Shown here: piece after piece, positions 1 to 11,084 of the stretch | Layout of the letters: every line of letters starts with the position of its first letter | Numbering within the stretch: position 1 is the stretch's first letter | Source: Nymphaea colorata | Lineage: Eukaryota > Streptophyta > Magnoliopsida > Nymphaeales > Nymphaeaceae | Assembly (NCBI RefSeq): GCF_008831285.2 | Contig: NC_045143.1 | Location: 8,443,503 to 8,507,502 of the forward strand | Length of the DNA: 64,000 nt | Reading direction: 5' to 3' | Position numbers and translations under genes: made by a program | The notes under the pieces: model-generated | What the model was told of the DNA's origin: nothing | What the model saw: only the letters and a program-made list of their open reading frames with translations | Databases searched by the model: none

Positions 1-1584
1 CAATACGCCTTGATGTTTGATTATCACAAAACAAATAGTAGGCTCATTAAGACATATTCCTAGGTCTCAAAATAGAGCCTTTATCCAAGTGTGCCCACAG
101 GTTGCAAGCAGCATCCCATATGATATGGACACTATTGACTGTTTCATGGTTTTCCAAGTGATTGAACTAATGCTAATCATGGTGCAATATCCAGGTATGA
201 AGCCCAATCTGAATCACATGTTCACTTAGATGAACCAAAGCTGGTTACGTGCACAGGGGGCATGCACAAAAAGTTAGTGCTCATGGATGGAAATCACCAA
301 AATGCCCTTATCAAAATAATAAAAAAACTATAATAAAGGGTAAGAAAGGATTGTAAAAAAGTGAAAATGTCTAAAATGTCTACTTCTTTATTAAAAATTT
401 CAAAAATGTCCCCATCCCCTTTTGGCGTATTTTGTTGCGTGCACACCTCCATGCACGCAACTCAATCCCCAGATGAACTGGGTCTTATAATGATAACGTT
501 ACTCCATAATTGGCAATCCCTTTCAAATGTTTCAATAATATGCTCATGACTTATCTATGTGGAACTCGTTTGATCATAAATTAACTCATTATGTGAACCG
601 TGTGGACAATATCCAATCTTGGTTTTGTAGTCGGGTATATAAATTTTCCAATGATTTTTATTTACTGGCTTGAGTCTTTGAGAATATGCCTTGTCGCACT
701 ATCTAGCTTCAAGTGCTGATCCATGGGGGTGTCATATGGTTTCTCTCCCACATAACCTGTCGCATGAAGAACATTAAAACCATAAATTTTTTCGAGGCAT
801 AAATATGCTACTATTGGGTCAGGCACTCCCAATGCCAAGTATGTATTTTAGTTTGCACAGATTCTGAATCTGAACCTCTCATTCATGAGATATATACTTG
901 TCTTTGTTAATTTCAATCAGGTTATTCTACAAAGGCTATAACGAATGTATGTAGTTCACTGGTGATCCTAAAAAGTAAAGAATAATCTGCTTTGGACTGA
1001 GAAAAACTCATGCCTTTAAGAAATGTGCTTAACTCAAAAAAACAGTAATAAGACGATTGTTTTGATCAATAGATGAACTTATTAGTTGACATATCAAACA
1101 TTCCTGTCGTTGCTGAGTAAATTTTGGAGTTGCATGTGAACTTCCTCTTATAAGTCAACAATAAAAAAATACATTATTGATGTCAACTTGAAAATGATTC
1201 CACTTTTGGAAAGTTGCAACTATCAACAAATAATGTATAGTGGAGATTTTGGTGGCTAGGTTTAAAGTTTCATTGTACCTACCTACTTAGTTTATGTGTA
1301 CTCATTGACTATCAGCAGTCCTTGCATCTCTCAGTGAAACCATTTGATTTAGTTTTGGACACCTAATTGCAGCTGATAAATGGGGACTTTTTGAAGGAAG
1401 CTTAGTAATGGTTTAAGAATAGTCTTCTTATAGTCCACCAAATTTACTTGCCTTGTCATCACATTGTTAATTGTTCTAGATTGCTCAGTAAAAGGTGGAG
1501 GTTCACATTGTTCACACAAGGTAGTCACGAAATGGTTATAATTTGTAATACAATTGGCATCATCATTGCATGACACAATTGGTT
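1..1584 (-). mobile_element. Decayed Ty1/copia element (copia B), pol remnant
   Basis: Reading the minus strand in mixed frames gives a copia pol remnant. About 1330-1580 resembles the linker before reverse transcriptase (a NYNHF-like motif, then EPPPF). About 930-1250 is RT: a VDINNVFF block matches the usual LDVNNAFL, and FSQSKADYSLL matches the FSQSKADHSLF motif. About 490-790 is the RT/RNase H connection, with a DTPMDQHLKL motif and a degenerate RYLKG block. About 1-215 is RNase H, with DSDWAS for DADWAG and TWIKALF for WLKALL. Stops and frameshifts are frequent, so it is dead. The left end lies outside the window and the right end abuts the LTR of copia A. Family assignment rests on motif order, which is known for Ty1/copia. 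That copia A inserted into or truncated copia B is inference. Confidence 0.7.
236..470. mobile_element. Small MITE nested in copia B
   Basis: This 235-bp non-coding, AT-rich segment interrupts the RNase H remnant of copia B. It is flanked on both sides by AGATGAAC (228-235 and 471-478), an exact 8-bp repeat that fits a target-site duplication. The ends are imperfect inverted repeats: GGTTACGTGCAC on the left pairs with the complement of ATGCACGCAACT on the right. No transposase is present. The 8-bp duplication suggests a hAT-type or similar non-autonomous DNA transposon. Removing the segment brings the two RNase H pieces together. Confidence 0.6.
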
Positions 1585-1838
1585 TGAAAGTGCAAACCAG
1601 AGAGATGTTTACGTGATTCGGCTGACACAATGCCTACATCCATGAGATTATTCTCTCAACCAACTTGATCAATCGGTAGAGTGAGTTCCCTTATATAATT
1701 AGTTGATACAATTGTGAGGATCATCTGGTCCTTGATTCTTGGAGTTACAAAATCCTTGTCTTAAGGAAATATTGTCGATTGAGTAATTACATGGTTAACG
1801 TTCAATCTGATTCTCTTTTGAATTTGTTATTTCCTTCA
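1585..1838 (-). repeat. 3' LTR of copia A
   Basis: This is a direct repeat of 13291-13586. On the plus strand it begins TGAAAGTGCA and ends near TTCCTTCA, so the minus-strand LTR reads TG...CA with a short inverted repeat. A TATATAAG box on the minus strand (around 1691-1701) is the expected LTR promoter. The high-coordinate edge could instead be near 1829, where similarity to the other LTR stops. Confidence 0.8.
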
Positions 1839-3283
1839 TAGTTGTCTTGCCTTTATCATTGACTTCCATATTGGTTTCTTGAGTCATGCAGCAGGAAGCA
1901 TGTCATTGATAGCCCCTCTACAGCCAAGCTCCACTTGTGCAAGTTTTAGCTTGGATCTGAGAAACTGATCTTGAGATGATATGAATTGAACTTCAATTTC
2001 ACTTTTGCAACCTTTTCTCGAACAAAGTGACTATTTCAATATGTTATGTCTGGTGTTCGAAGGTTATCACATCATAATGTAGGCAGAGTGATTATAGTAA
2101 CTCCAAGTTCACAAGAAGGCTTTTCAACCATATTAGTTGTGCAACGCCTCCATCCAAGACCTTATACTTGGCTTCTGTGCTTGAACGGGCAACTATGTGC
2201 TGCTTGTTCGATGCCCATGATAGCAAATTTCCTTCCAATAAAAAACGATGTCTATTGGTAGATCGACAATCATCTGAACATCCAGCCTAGTCCGCATTAG
2301 TGTATGCTTTTAGATGCATTGTTTTGGACTTGGTATCTTTAAGCTGAGATCACCCTTGAGGTACCTTAAAATCCTTTTGACATGGTTCCAATACTCTTGT
2401 GCCGTCTAATGAAGAAACTGACATACCTTGTTGAATTAGTATGCTATATATGGATGCATGAGGGTGGTATATTGCAATGCCCCCAAAATACTGTGATAGA
2501 GGCTGGTGTCTATGGGTAGTTCACCATCATTTTTTGTGAGCTTAATGTTGAATGAACTAGGAGTAGTGACCTGCTTGGCTTCAAGCATATGATCTTTCTT
2601 TAAAATGTCATTAATGCACCTTCATTTTGATAAATAAATTTCCAGTCTACTTTGGATAATCTCAACTCCTAAGAAATAGTAAGTTGTCCTAAATCTTTAA
2701 TAGAAAACTCATTGTCAAAACTGTAGATCGAGTCATGTGCTGCTACATTATGACTTCCTATAATGATGATATCATCAACATATACTAGCACATAAATAAT
2801 AATTCTATCAACAACTTTAAAAAAAAAAAAAAGTATCTACCTTCGATTCAACTAACTGTAAAATCAAAAGATATGTTTTGAGTCTTGCAAACTTTGCTCA
2901 AACAGTTTGTTTCAAACCAAACAATCCTTCATTAAGCCAATGCACATAGTGAGGCTTCTCTTTGTCTTCAAATCCTGGTAGTTGTTGCATAAAAAAGACC
3001 TTTTCGTTAAGATGACTATGGAGAAATGCATTGTTGACATCTAGCTGTCTTAACTTCCATCCTTGATTGATTGTGAAAGTCAATATTGTGTGCATGGTTG
3101 TGGCCTTCACTATAGGACCGAAAGTTTCTGCATAATCCATCCCCTCTTTTTTGTTGTATCCTTTACCAAGTGACTATGTTTTATCTGAGTACCATTTTAG
3201 CTTGAAGATTCCTTTACAACTGACTATGTTCTGATTTGGTTGAGGAAGAACAAGAGATTTTTAAGAAGGCGTCAACTTTTTGT
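1839..3283 (-). pseudogene. copia A reverse transcriptase and RNase H remnant
   Basis: Minus 2898-3140 reads as copia RT: MDYAETFGPIVK, then QLDVNNAFLH, then LFGLKQ. Further along the minus strand (about 2763-2798) the catalytic YVDDII motif is intact. RNase H follows: an ADWAGCSDD motif near 2260-2300 and ARSSTEAKYK near 2165-2190. Frameshifts and stops separate the blocks. The RT start is joined to sequence at 10634 and above across the nested gypsy insertion. Confidence 0.85.
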
Positions 3284-3288
3284 GCCAT
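3284..3288. other. Left target-site duplication (GCCAT) of the nested gypsy element
   Basis: GCCAT precedes the TG of the first gypsy LTR and recurs exactly at 10629-10633 after the CA of the second. A 5-bp duplication is normal for LTR-retrotransposon integration. Confidence 0.93.
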
Positions 3289-6102
3289 TGTAAGACCCAC
3301 GAATTTTATTAAGTTTCCTTTAATATTTGAAACGTTAATTTGGGGAGGAATCAAAAGAAAGATCAAATGATTCTTAATGATTTTTCAAAAAAACGTCAAG
3401 TTTATCATAAAGGAGATAATTATGGAAAAGATAAGGATGAAGTTGTAACTGCCAAAGGTAACGGGTGATTGATTTCCTTGTGAGAGATTGAAAAATTTGT
3501 CATCTCTTATTGCTGCAGCCCTCAACGGGAGACTCCAACGACAAGAGAAAGAAAGAAAGGAAGAGAGAGAGAGAGGGACGTCCTCATCTTTGCCCCCTTT
3601 CTAGTTGAAGATTGAAGTGGTTGGCTGTTGAAGTCATTTCAGAATTAAAAAAGGTATGGGGATTTTTAGTCATGAAAGTAGCATGAAGCCGTCTATTTTG
3701 AGTTCTTATAGATACATAAGCATGTGGATTTCTATATTTATATGTTTAGATATGAACCCACGTTTGAGGTGTTGTTGATGCACAATGTTCTTTGTACAAG
3801 TTTTCTCTGATTTCTTGAAAACTAAGCATGCTAGATACAGATATGCAGTTTAAGGCATGAAATATCATGTTGTGTGTGTTTTCATTTGAACTGTGAGAAA
3901 CGGAGACTACATCCAACATTAAAAGAGAGCATGCATAAATGAGTTAAGGGCTGCGTAGGAACTTCAAAGCAACCATAGACACAGAACAAGAAAAGAATGT
4001 ATATGTATATATTCAATAACAAGAGGAGCAGTCTGGGGGCGTCGCCGACAGAAGGCGGGCCTGCTCTGTTCGACTTAGGGGAAGTCAAAAACCAGCAACA
4101 AATATGAAAAGAAAAAGGAAGGAGGGACCGCAGTGATGAGAAGGTGTTGCCTCTCTATCAATCGGAAAACCAGCCATCTTCCTCACGCTATTGGCAGATG
4201 GAACGCAGCTTCGGCCGTTCCTCTCTGCTTGTGAGAACAAGAGCAAAGGAAGAGGCGGCCGCAACTGCCGTTGCAACCGGGCAGGGGAGGGACCGACAAC
4301 CCCTCTTTCTCTCTGTCGAGGTTTCTCACAATGGCATTTCGGGAAGCACAAGAGCAGGTGGCGGCGGCGTGGCAAACCCTAACGCAGGAACAGAGCCCTC
4401 TTTTCCTCTCCCGTTTTGAGCATGGGAGAGCAGGGATCTGTCGAGATCCCTTTCCCATCCTCTGTTGCACGCCATGGAAGGCTAGAGAGGGAGACGCACT
4501 CGGTTTGGGTGGTCGTCCTCCTCATGGTGACAGTTTTGAGAAACGAGGGCAGAGAGAGAACGGCGGTGGCTGAAGGCACCGGGCGGCAGGTGGCGCAGCG
4601 GCGTGGGACCGAACGACGGACCTCACGGGAGAAGGAGAGATCGCTCCTTCTGGTTTTGAGTTGCTGAAAACGGTGGAAGCCCCACCGTCGGTCGCACGAG
4701 AGGAAGGTGGAAGCGTTCTCACGAGGAGAGAGAAAGTGGACTAGAGAAATGAAGAAAAACGAGAGGTTTAGTTTTTATATCAAAACTCAAAATTTCAAAG
4801 CGGGTCCACCTTATTATCAAATTTTGCGAAAAAGCTGTTATAACTTTTAAGCGTTCATGCCACAACGTTTTTGCTGAAAACCTCTTCAAAAAAAAGGTTT
4901 GCGAAAGTAATTTTCAGTAAAAACTGGGTATTTAATATGAAATCACGTTTTGGTACCCTCTCAGTTTCTTAAATTTTCAAAAGGGGGTTTTCTTATATTT
5001 GTTTGTAATTTCGAAGGAAAAACGTAATGTTATGCATTATTGCTCTGTGGTACCTTTTGTGTTATTTAAATTTCAGGAAAAGGGTGTTGAACTCTCTTGT
5101 TTTGAAATAGTGATGTGATATGCTTCGTACCGTTGCAAGTCTATTTGACTTTGTTTTGTTGCCATTAAATCAAGATATGAAATGGCTTATTTTTGTGGTC
5201 TGGAAAACCGAGCCTAAGGGCGGTTTCTGTGAGAGGTACTAGACGATGTCTAGTATTGGCAAACCCTCACTTTTGAAATTCAAAGGCGAAACGTGGACTT
5301 TGTGCGATGGTTTATGCGAGTGCGAGCTTTCTGTTTTGCCCAGTGTTTGGTTTCGTCCCGGGAGGTAGTGGTCACACTCCTCTGGCTGTACTGGAGGGCC
5401 CACAGGGTATTGGGCGGCACAAGGGCCCGGGGTACTGCTGCTGTGTTGGGAGAGAGACATCTCCTGGTCCCTCAAATCGGGTTCCTAGAGGGGCCATGCT
5501 GCTGCTGCGGCGATCTGGGATATCTCAGGAGGCTTCACTTCAGGTACCCTCGATCCGTTGGATCGCCTGGTGATGATATGTTCTGTTCTGCCCGTGAGTT
5601 GTGCCCACGGGGTTTTCTGTTGCTCGACACGATGACCATGACATTGTCAGAGAACCACGGTTGGAAGCCTACGAAATTTTGGAGGTTGTGCACACCTCAT
5701 TCTGTCTTTGGTGATGTGATATGTGTTAAGTTTTTGAAAACCTATGATTGTAGTTCATAAGGCCTTTTTGGAATCATTTTTCGAAACTAAACATTATTTT
5801 GGGCCATGTTTCATTCATGGCTGGATTTTCTCATACTCAGAGGAATTCTGACCCTTCTTTCTATCTACAGGTAGTCCTTGATAGATTTTGGCATTGGAGC
5901 GACGACCTCAGTCTTGTGATGGACGGGCATTGGCATTCTGTGCACTGCGTCGGTTTTGGGGATTTGTGGTTATTTTTGTTTGGGTCCAAGTATTTTATTA
6001 TTGAAATAAAACAGTGTCTTATGTTCTGGTCATGACTTAATATTGCTTCCGCTATTATAGAAATGAAAGAAAATTTTTGGTGTCAAAAATTGGGTGGTGA
6101 CA
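3289..6102 (+). repeat. 5' LTR of gypsy element (2814 bp)
   Basis: It begins TGTAAGACCC and ends GGTGGTGACA. It repeats at 7816-10628 with differences I count at 3464, 3803, 4330, 4387, 5282, 5399 and 6096, plus one G fewer in the G-run at about 4983-4987. It contains a GA-rich patch (3558-3577), a GC-rich block (about 4020-4730) and AT-rich flanks. Several short ORFs inside, including one of 155 codons at 5293-5760, show no recognisable protein similarity. Confidence 0.95.
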
Positions 6103-6106
6103 ACTT

Positions 6107-6118
6107 TGGTATCAGAGC
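6107..6118 (+). other. Primer binding site of gypsy element (tRNA-iMet)
   Basis: TGGTATCAGAGC is an exact match to the canonical plant tRNA-iMet primer site. It lies four bases after the end of the 5' LTR, the normal spacing. Confidence 0.93.
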
Positions 6119-6120
6119 AC

Positions 6121-7803
6121 AGTGTCTAGAGTCCATGTCCAATGCCAATGTCGATCACAAGCAGAGGAAGGTCATTCGAGCAAATTAAAGAAGGGTGTTT
6201 TTGATTTATTGTGAATATTGAGTTTCGAAGTTTTATATTTGTCCTGAATGATTGTGTTTTTACTGTAGCTTTTATGGGTCTCATGAATCGGATATTTCAT
6301 GAGTACTAGGATCGATTCGTCATAGTAATTATCGATGATGTGCTAGTGTACTTAAAGTGTTAAGCATCACATGCAGTACATCTCGAGCATGTGTTGAAAA
6401 TTTTGAGACAAGACTAACTGTATGCCAAGTACTCCAAGTGCGAGTTTTGGCTAGACAAAATAAATTTCTTGAGACACATCATCTCTAAGGAGGGAGTGTC
6501 AGTTGATCTGGCCAAGGTAGAAGTTGTTCAACAATGAAATGTGCCAAACAATGTGACCAAAATAAGAAGTTTTCTTGGTTTGGCATGTTTTATTAAGAAT
6601 TTCTCGAGAATTGCAACCCCAATAACTAAAATGCTTCAGAAGGGAGTGAAATTTACGTGGACAGATGATGTCAGAAGAGTTTCCAGATGTTGAAAGATAG
6701 TTTGACAAGTGCTCCAATTCTAACACTACCAAAATGGAGAAAAGAGATTGTGGTATATATTGATGCTTCAGGAACAGGTTATGGAGCCGTGCTTATGCAA
6801 GGAGATAAAGTCATAGCATATGCCTCTAGACAACTAAAACAACACGAGAAGAACTATCCAACACATGATTTGGAATTAGGAGCAGAAGTATTTGCATTAA
6901 AAATATGGAAACATTATCTCTATGGTGTGGAATTTGAAGTATTTTCTAACCACAAATCTCTCGAATATTTGTTCTCGCAGAAGGAATTGGACGTAAGATA
7001 GAGAAGATGGTTGGAATATCTTAAAGATTATGACTTTGAGATAAAGTATCATCCCGGAAAGGTCAATGTGGTAGCTGATGCACTCAGTAGAAAGGTGCCT
7101 GCTAAAGCTGTTGGACTGTTAATGCAGACATGAAATTTGGTGAAAGACTTTGAGCAATTGCATCCATTACGAGATGATAATGGAACAGTGAAGTGTGCTG
7201 GAATTAGACGAGATAGGTTTCTTGAAGAAATCATTGAGAAACAAAAACAGAGCCCTGAATATGCAAAGTTAATACTTGAGTGTCACAAGGAGGAAGAAAC
7301 TCTTTATTCTGAAGATGACGACGGATCTGTATGGTTCAATGGTGGATTGTGGGTTCCGAATGATCATGAGGTGAAAAACAAACTGCTAGAAGAGGCTCAC
7401 AAAACAAGATACACCATACATCCAGGACGCCCAAGATATATTTGTCCATTCGAGATTCTGAAAAAAATTTGGAGAGGTTGCATACCGAATTGCACCTCCA
7501 CCGCAGTATAGTCATGTTCATCAAGTATTTCACGTGTCGATGTTAAGAAAGTATGTACATGAATGTGATAGACTATGAAGAAGTTGATTTGCAAGAGGAC
7601 ATGACAACCGAGGAAAGGCCACTTCGGATCATAGACCGAAAGGAGCATGTGTTGCGGAAGAAGATCATCCCACTAGTTCAAGTGGAATGGCAACATCATG
7701 GAATCAATGAATGTATATGGGAGACAGAATAAGACATGAGAAAGAGTTATCCCCACTTGTTTCAATAAGATACGCTCAAATTTCGAGGACGAAATTTCTT
7801 TTT
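6121..7803 (+). pseudogene. Truncated gypsy pol: RT tail, RNase H, integrase ends
   Basis: After about 145 bp of leader, pol begins abruptly near 6266 with AFMGLMNRIFHEY. The RT catalytic block follows (IIDDVLVY, equivalent to FIDDILVYS), then FLGLACF and FIKNFSRIA. A frameshift near 6670 leads to RNase H at 6687-7001: [15 protein letters not shown] is present, but the usual DHKSL is NHKSL. The LADALSRK-like motif is at about 7075-7095. The integrase zinc-finger start (IHPG, near 7430) is fused directly to the C-terminal GPFEIL-like segment, so the DDE core is deleted. The end reads as RIIDRKEHVLRKK and then the terminal FRGRNFF. In-frame stops occur near 6315, 6361, 6417, 6535, 7000 and 7132. 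This copy cannot encode its own enzymes. Confidence 0.88.
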
Positions 7804-7815
7804 AGGGGGGAAGGG
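7804..7815 (+). other. Polypurine tract of gypsy element
   Basis: AGGGGGGAAGGG directly precedes the TG of the 3' LTR. This is where plus-strand DNA synthesis would start. Confidence 0.92.
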
Positions 7816-10628
7816 TGTAAGACCCACGAATTTTATTAAGTTTCCTTTAATATTTGAAACGTTAATTTGGGGAGGAATCAAAAGAAAGATCAAATGATTC
7901 TTAATGATTTTTCAAAAAAACGTCAAGTTTATCATAAAGGAGATAATTATGGAAAAGATAAGGATGAAGTTGTAACTGCCAAAGGTAACGAGTGATTGAT
8001 TTCCTTGTGAGAGATTGAAAAATTTGTCATCTCTTATTGCTGCAGCCCTCAACGGGAGACTCCAACGACAAGAGAAAGAAAGAAAGGAAGAGAGAGAGAG
8101 AGGGACGTCCTCATCTTTGCCCCCTTTCTAGTTGAAGATTGAAGTGGTTGGCTGTTGAAGTCATTTCAGAATTAAAAAAGGTATGGGGATTTTTAGTCAT
8201 GAAAGTAGCATGAAGCCGTCTATTTTGAGTTCTTATAGATACATAAGCATGTGGATTTCTATATTTATATGTTTAGATATGAACCCACGTTTGAGGTGTT
8301 GTTGATGCACAATGTTCTTTGTACAAGTTCTCTCTGATTTCTTGAAAACTAAGCATGCTAGATACAGATATGCAGTTTAAGGCATGAAATATCATGTTGT
8401 GTGTGTTTTCATTTGAACTGTGAGAAACGGAGACTACATCCAACATTAAAAGAGAGCATGCATAAATGAGTTAAGGGCTGCGTAGGAACTTCAAAGCAAC
8501 CATAGACACAGAACAAGAAAAGAATGTATATGTATATATTCAATAACAAGAGGAGCAGTCTGGGGGCGTCGCCGACAGAAGGCGGGCCTGCTCTGTTCGA
8601 CTTAGGGGAAGTCAAAAACCAGCAACAAATATGAAAAGAAAAAGGAAGGAGGGACCGCAGTGATGAGAAGGTGTTGCCTCTCTATCAATCGGAAAACCAG
8701 CCATCTTCCTCACGCTATTGGCAGATGGAACGCAGCTTCGGCCGTTCCTCTCTGCTTGTGAGAACAAGAGCAAAGGAAGAGGCGGCCGCAACTGCCGTTG
8801 CAACCGGGCAGGGGAGGGACCGACAACCCCTCTTTCTCTCTGTCGAGGTTTCTCACGATGGCATTTCGGGAAGCACAAGAGCAGGTGGCGGCGGCGTGGC
8901 AAACCCTAACGCAAGAACAGAGCCCTCTTTTCCTCTCCCGTTTTGAGCATGGGAGAGCAGGGATCTGTCGAGATCCCTTTCCCATCCTCTGTTGCACGCC
9001 ATGGAAGGCTAGAGAGGGAGACGCACTCGGTTTGGGTGGTCGTCCTCCTCATGGTGACAGTTTTGAGAAACGAGGGCAGAGAGAGAACGGCGGTGGCTGA
9101 AGGCACCGGGCGGCAGGTGGCGCAGCGGCGTGGGACCGAACGACGGACCTCACGGGAGAAGGAGAGATCGCTCCTTCTGGTTTTGAGTTGCTGAAAACGG
9201 TGGAAGCCCCACCGTCGGTCGCACGAGAGGAAGGTGGAAGCGTTCTCACGAGGAGAGAGAAAGTGGACTAGAGAAATGAAGAAAAACGAGAGGTTTAGTT
9301 TTTATATCAAAACTCAAAATTTCAAAGCGGGTCCACCTTATTATCAAATTTTGCGAAAAAGCTGTTATAACTTTTAAGCGTTCATGCCACAACGTTTTTG
9401 CTGAAAACCTCTTCAAAAAAAAGGTTTGCGAAAGTAATTTTCAGTAAAAACTGGGTATTTAATATGAAATCACGTTTTGGTACCCTCTCAGTTTCTTAAA
9501 TTTTCAAAAGGGGTTTTCTTATATTTGTTTGTAATTTCGAAGGAAAAACGTAATGTTATGCATTATTGCTCTGTGGTACCTTTTGTGTTATTTAAATTTC
9601 AGGAAAAGGGTGTTGAACTCTCTTGTTTTGAAATAGTGATGTGATATGCTTCGTACCGTTGCAAGTCTATTTGACTTTGTTTTGTTGCCATTAAATCAAG
9701 ATATGAAATGGCTTATTTTTGTGGTCTGGAAAACCGAGCCTAAGGGCGGTTTCTGTGAGAGGTACTAGACGATGTCTAGTATTGGCAAACCCTCACTTTT
9801 GAAATTCGAAGGCGAAACGTGGACTTTGTGCGATGGTTTATGCGAGTGCGAGCTTTCTGTTTTGCCCAGTGTTTGGTTTCGTCCCGGGAGGTAGTGGTCA
9901 CACTCCTCTGGCTGTACTGGAGGGTCCACAGGGTATTGGGCGGCACAAGGGCCCGGGGTACTGCTGCTGTGTTGGGAGAGAGACATCTCCTGGTCCCTCA
10001 AATCGGGTTCCTAGAGGGGCCATGCTGCTGCTGCGGCGATCTGGGATATCTCAGGAGGCTTCACTTCAGGTACCCTCGATCCGTTGGATCGCCTGGTGAT
10101 GATATGTTCTGTTCTGCCCGTGAGTTGTGCCCACGGGGTTTTCTGTTGCTCGACACGATGACCATGACATTGTCAGAGAACCACGGTTGGAAGCCTACGA
10201 AATTTTGGAGGTTGTGCACACCTCATTCTGTCTTTGGTGATGTGATATGTGTTAAGTTTTTGAAAACCTATGATTGTAGTTCATAAGGCCTTTTTGGAAT
10301 CATTTTTCGAAACTAAACATTATTTTGGGCCATGTTTCATTCATGGCTGGATTTTCTCATACTCAGAGGAATTCTGACCCTTCTTTCTATCTACAGGTAG
10401 TCCTTGATAGATTTTGGCATTGGAGCGACGACCTCAGTCTTGTGATGGACGGGCATTGGCATTCTGTGCACTGCGTCGGTTTTGGGGATTTGTGGTTATT
10501 TTTGTTTGGGTCCAAGTATTTTATTATTGAAATAAAACAGTGTCTTATGTTCTGGTCATGACTTAATATTGCTTCCGCTATTATAGAAATGAAAGAAAAT
10601 TTTTGGTGTCAAAAATTGGGTCGTGACA
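7816..10628 (+). repeat. 3' LTR of gypsy element (2813 bp)
   Basis: It begins TGTAAGACCC directly after the polypurine tract and ends GGTCGTGACA directly before GCCAT. It is nearly identical to 3289-6102. Confidence 0.95.
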
Positions 10629-10633
10629 GCCAT
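10629..10633. other. Right target-site duplication (GCCAT) of the nested gypsy element
   Basis: This is an exact copy of 3284-3288. The flanking copia codons on either side rejoin into one open segment with the copia pattern W-x-x-AM just before RT, when one GCCAT copy is counted. Confidence 0.93.
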
Positions 10634-11084
10634 GGCTTGCATCCATTTGGGGTGTTGTTGGGCTTTTTGTTATGAGATAGTTCATGGATAGGTGGTGACA
10701 AGATAAACATTGGATCTCAAGGTCTCATCAATGCTTTTAGGTACCATTTCATGTTGTCTTGTAGGAGGTACAATGGTTTCATGAGGAGGGACATTTGGTT
10801 TTACATTTTGAGAGTCATTGGTTTCCACAATGGGACTAGGTCGATTTGAGAAACTAGGATCACGACTTGGTAAAGGAGTGTTAATTTAAATGTTGGGTAG
10901 AAGGTGGATAGGATTAAGTAGGCACAATGTTATTGGGAAAAGATTGCGTAGTGACTAGGTTGACTTGTTGCTTGAGTTGGTAACAACACTTCTATTTTGA
11001 AACAAAAAAAAAATTGCTTGCCCACAACTATATAATATTTTGATGAATGGTCCCTTTGTTTGCAGAAGTTAAAAACTGAGATTC

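Larger units (their letters stand above)
3289..10628 (+). mobile_element. Ty3/gypsy (Tekay/Del-like) LTR-retrotransposon with gutted interior
   Basis: This complete-ended element has TG...CA LTRs of 2814 and 2813 bp, the GCCAT duplication, a tRNA-iMet primer site and a polypurine tract. The internal region is only 1713 bp. It retains the tail of RT, RNase H, the first part of the integrase zinc finger and the integrase C-terminus ending LKFRGRNFF-like, which abuts the polypurine tract. Gag, protease, the first half of RT and the integrase DDE core are absent. Long LTRs, the iMet primer and the C-terminal pattern fit the Tekay/Del chromovirus lineage, but the lineage call needs a tree. The LTRs differ by about seven substitutions and one 1-bp indel, so insertion is recent. 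Confidence 0.93.

Noticed and set aside
2046-2261. Plus-strand ORF of 71 codons
   Set aside because: It is antisense to the copia A RNase H remnant.
4085-4722. Several ORFs on both strands in the GC-rich LTR core
   Set aside because: They overlap in many frames, are rich in Arg/Pro as expected from GC-rich DNA, and match no family.
5293-5760. 155-codon ORF inside the gypsy LTR, with an identical partner at 9819-10286
   Set aside because: It lies wholly in LTR sequence and shows no known motif. It recurs only because the two LTRs are nearly identical.
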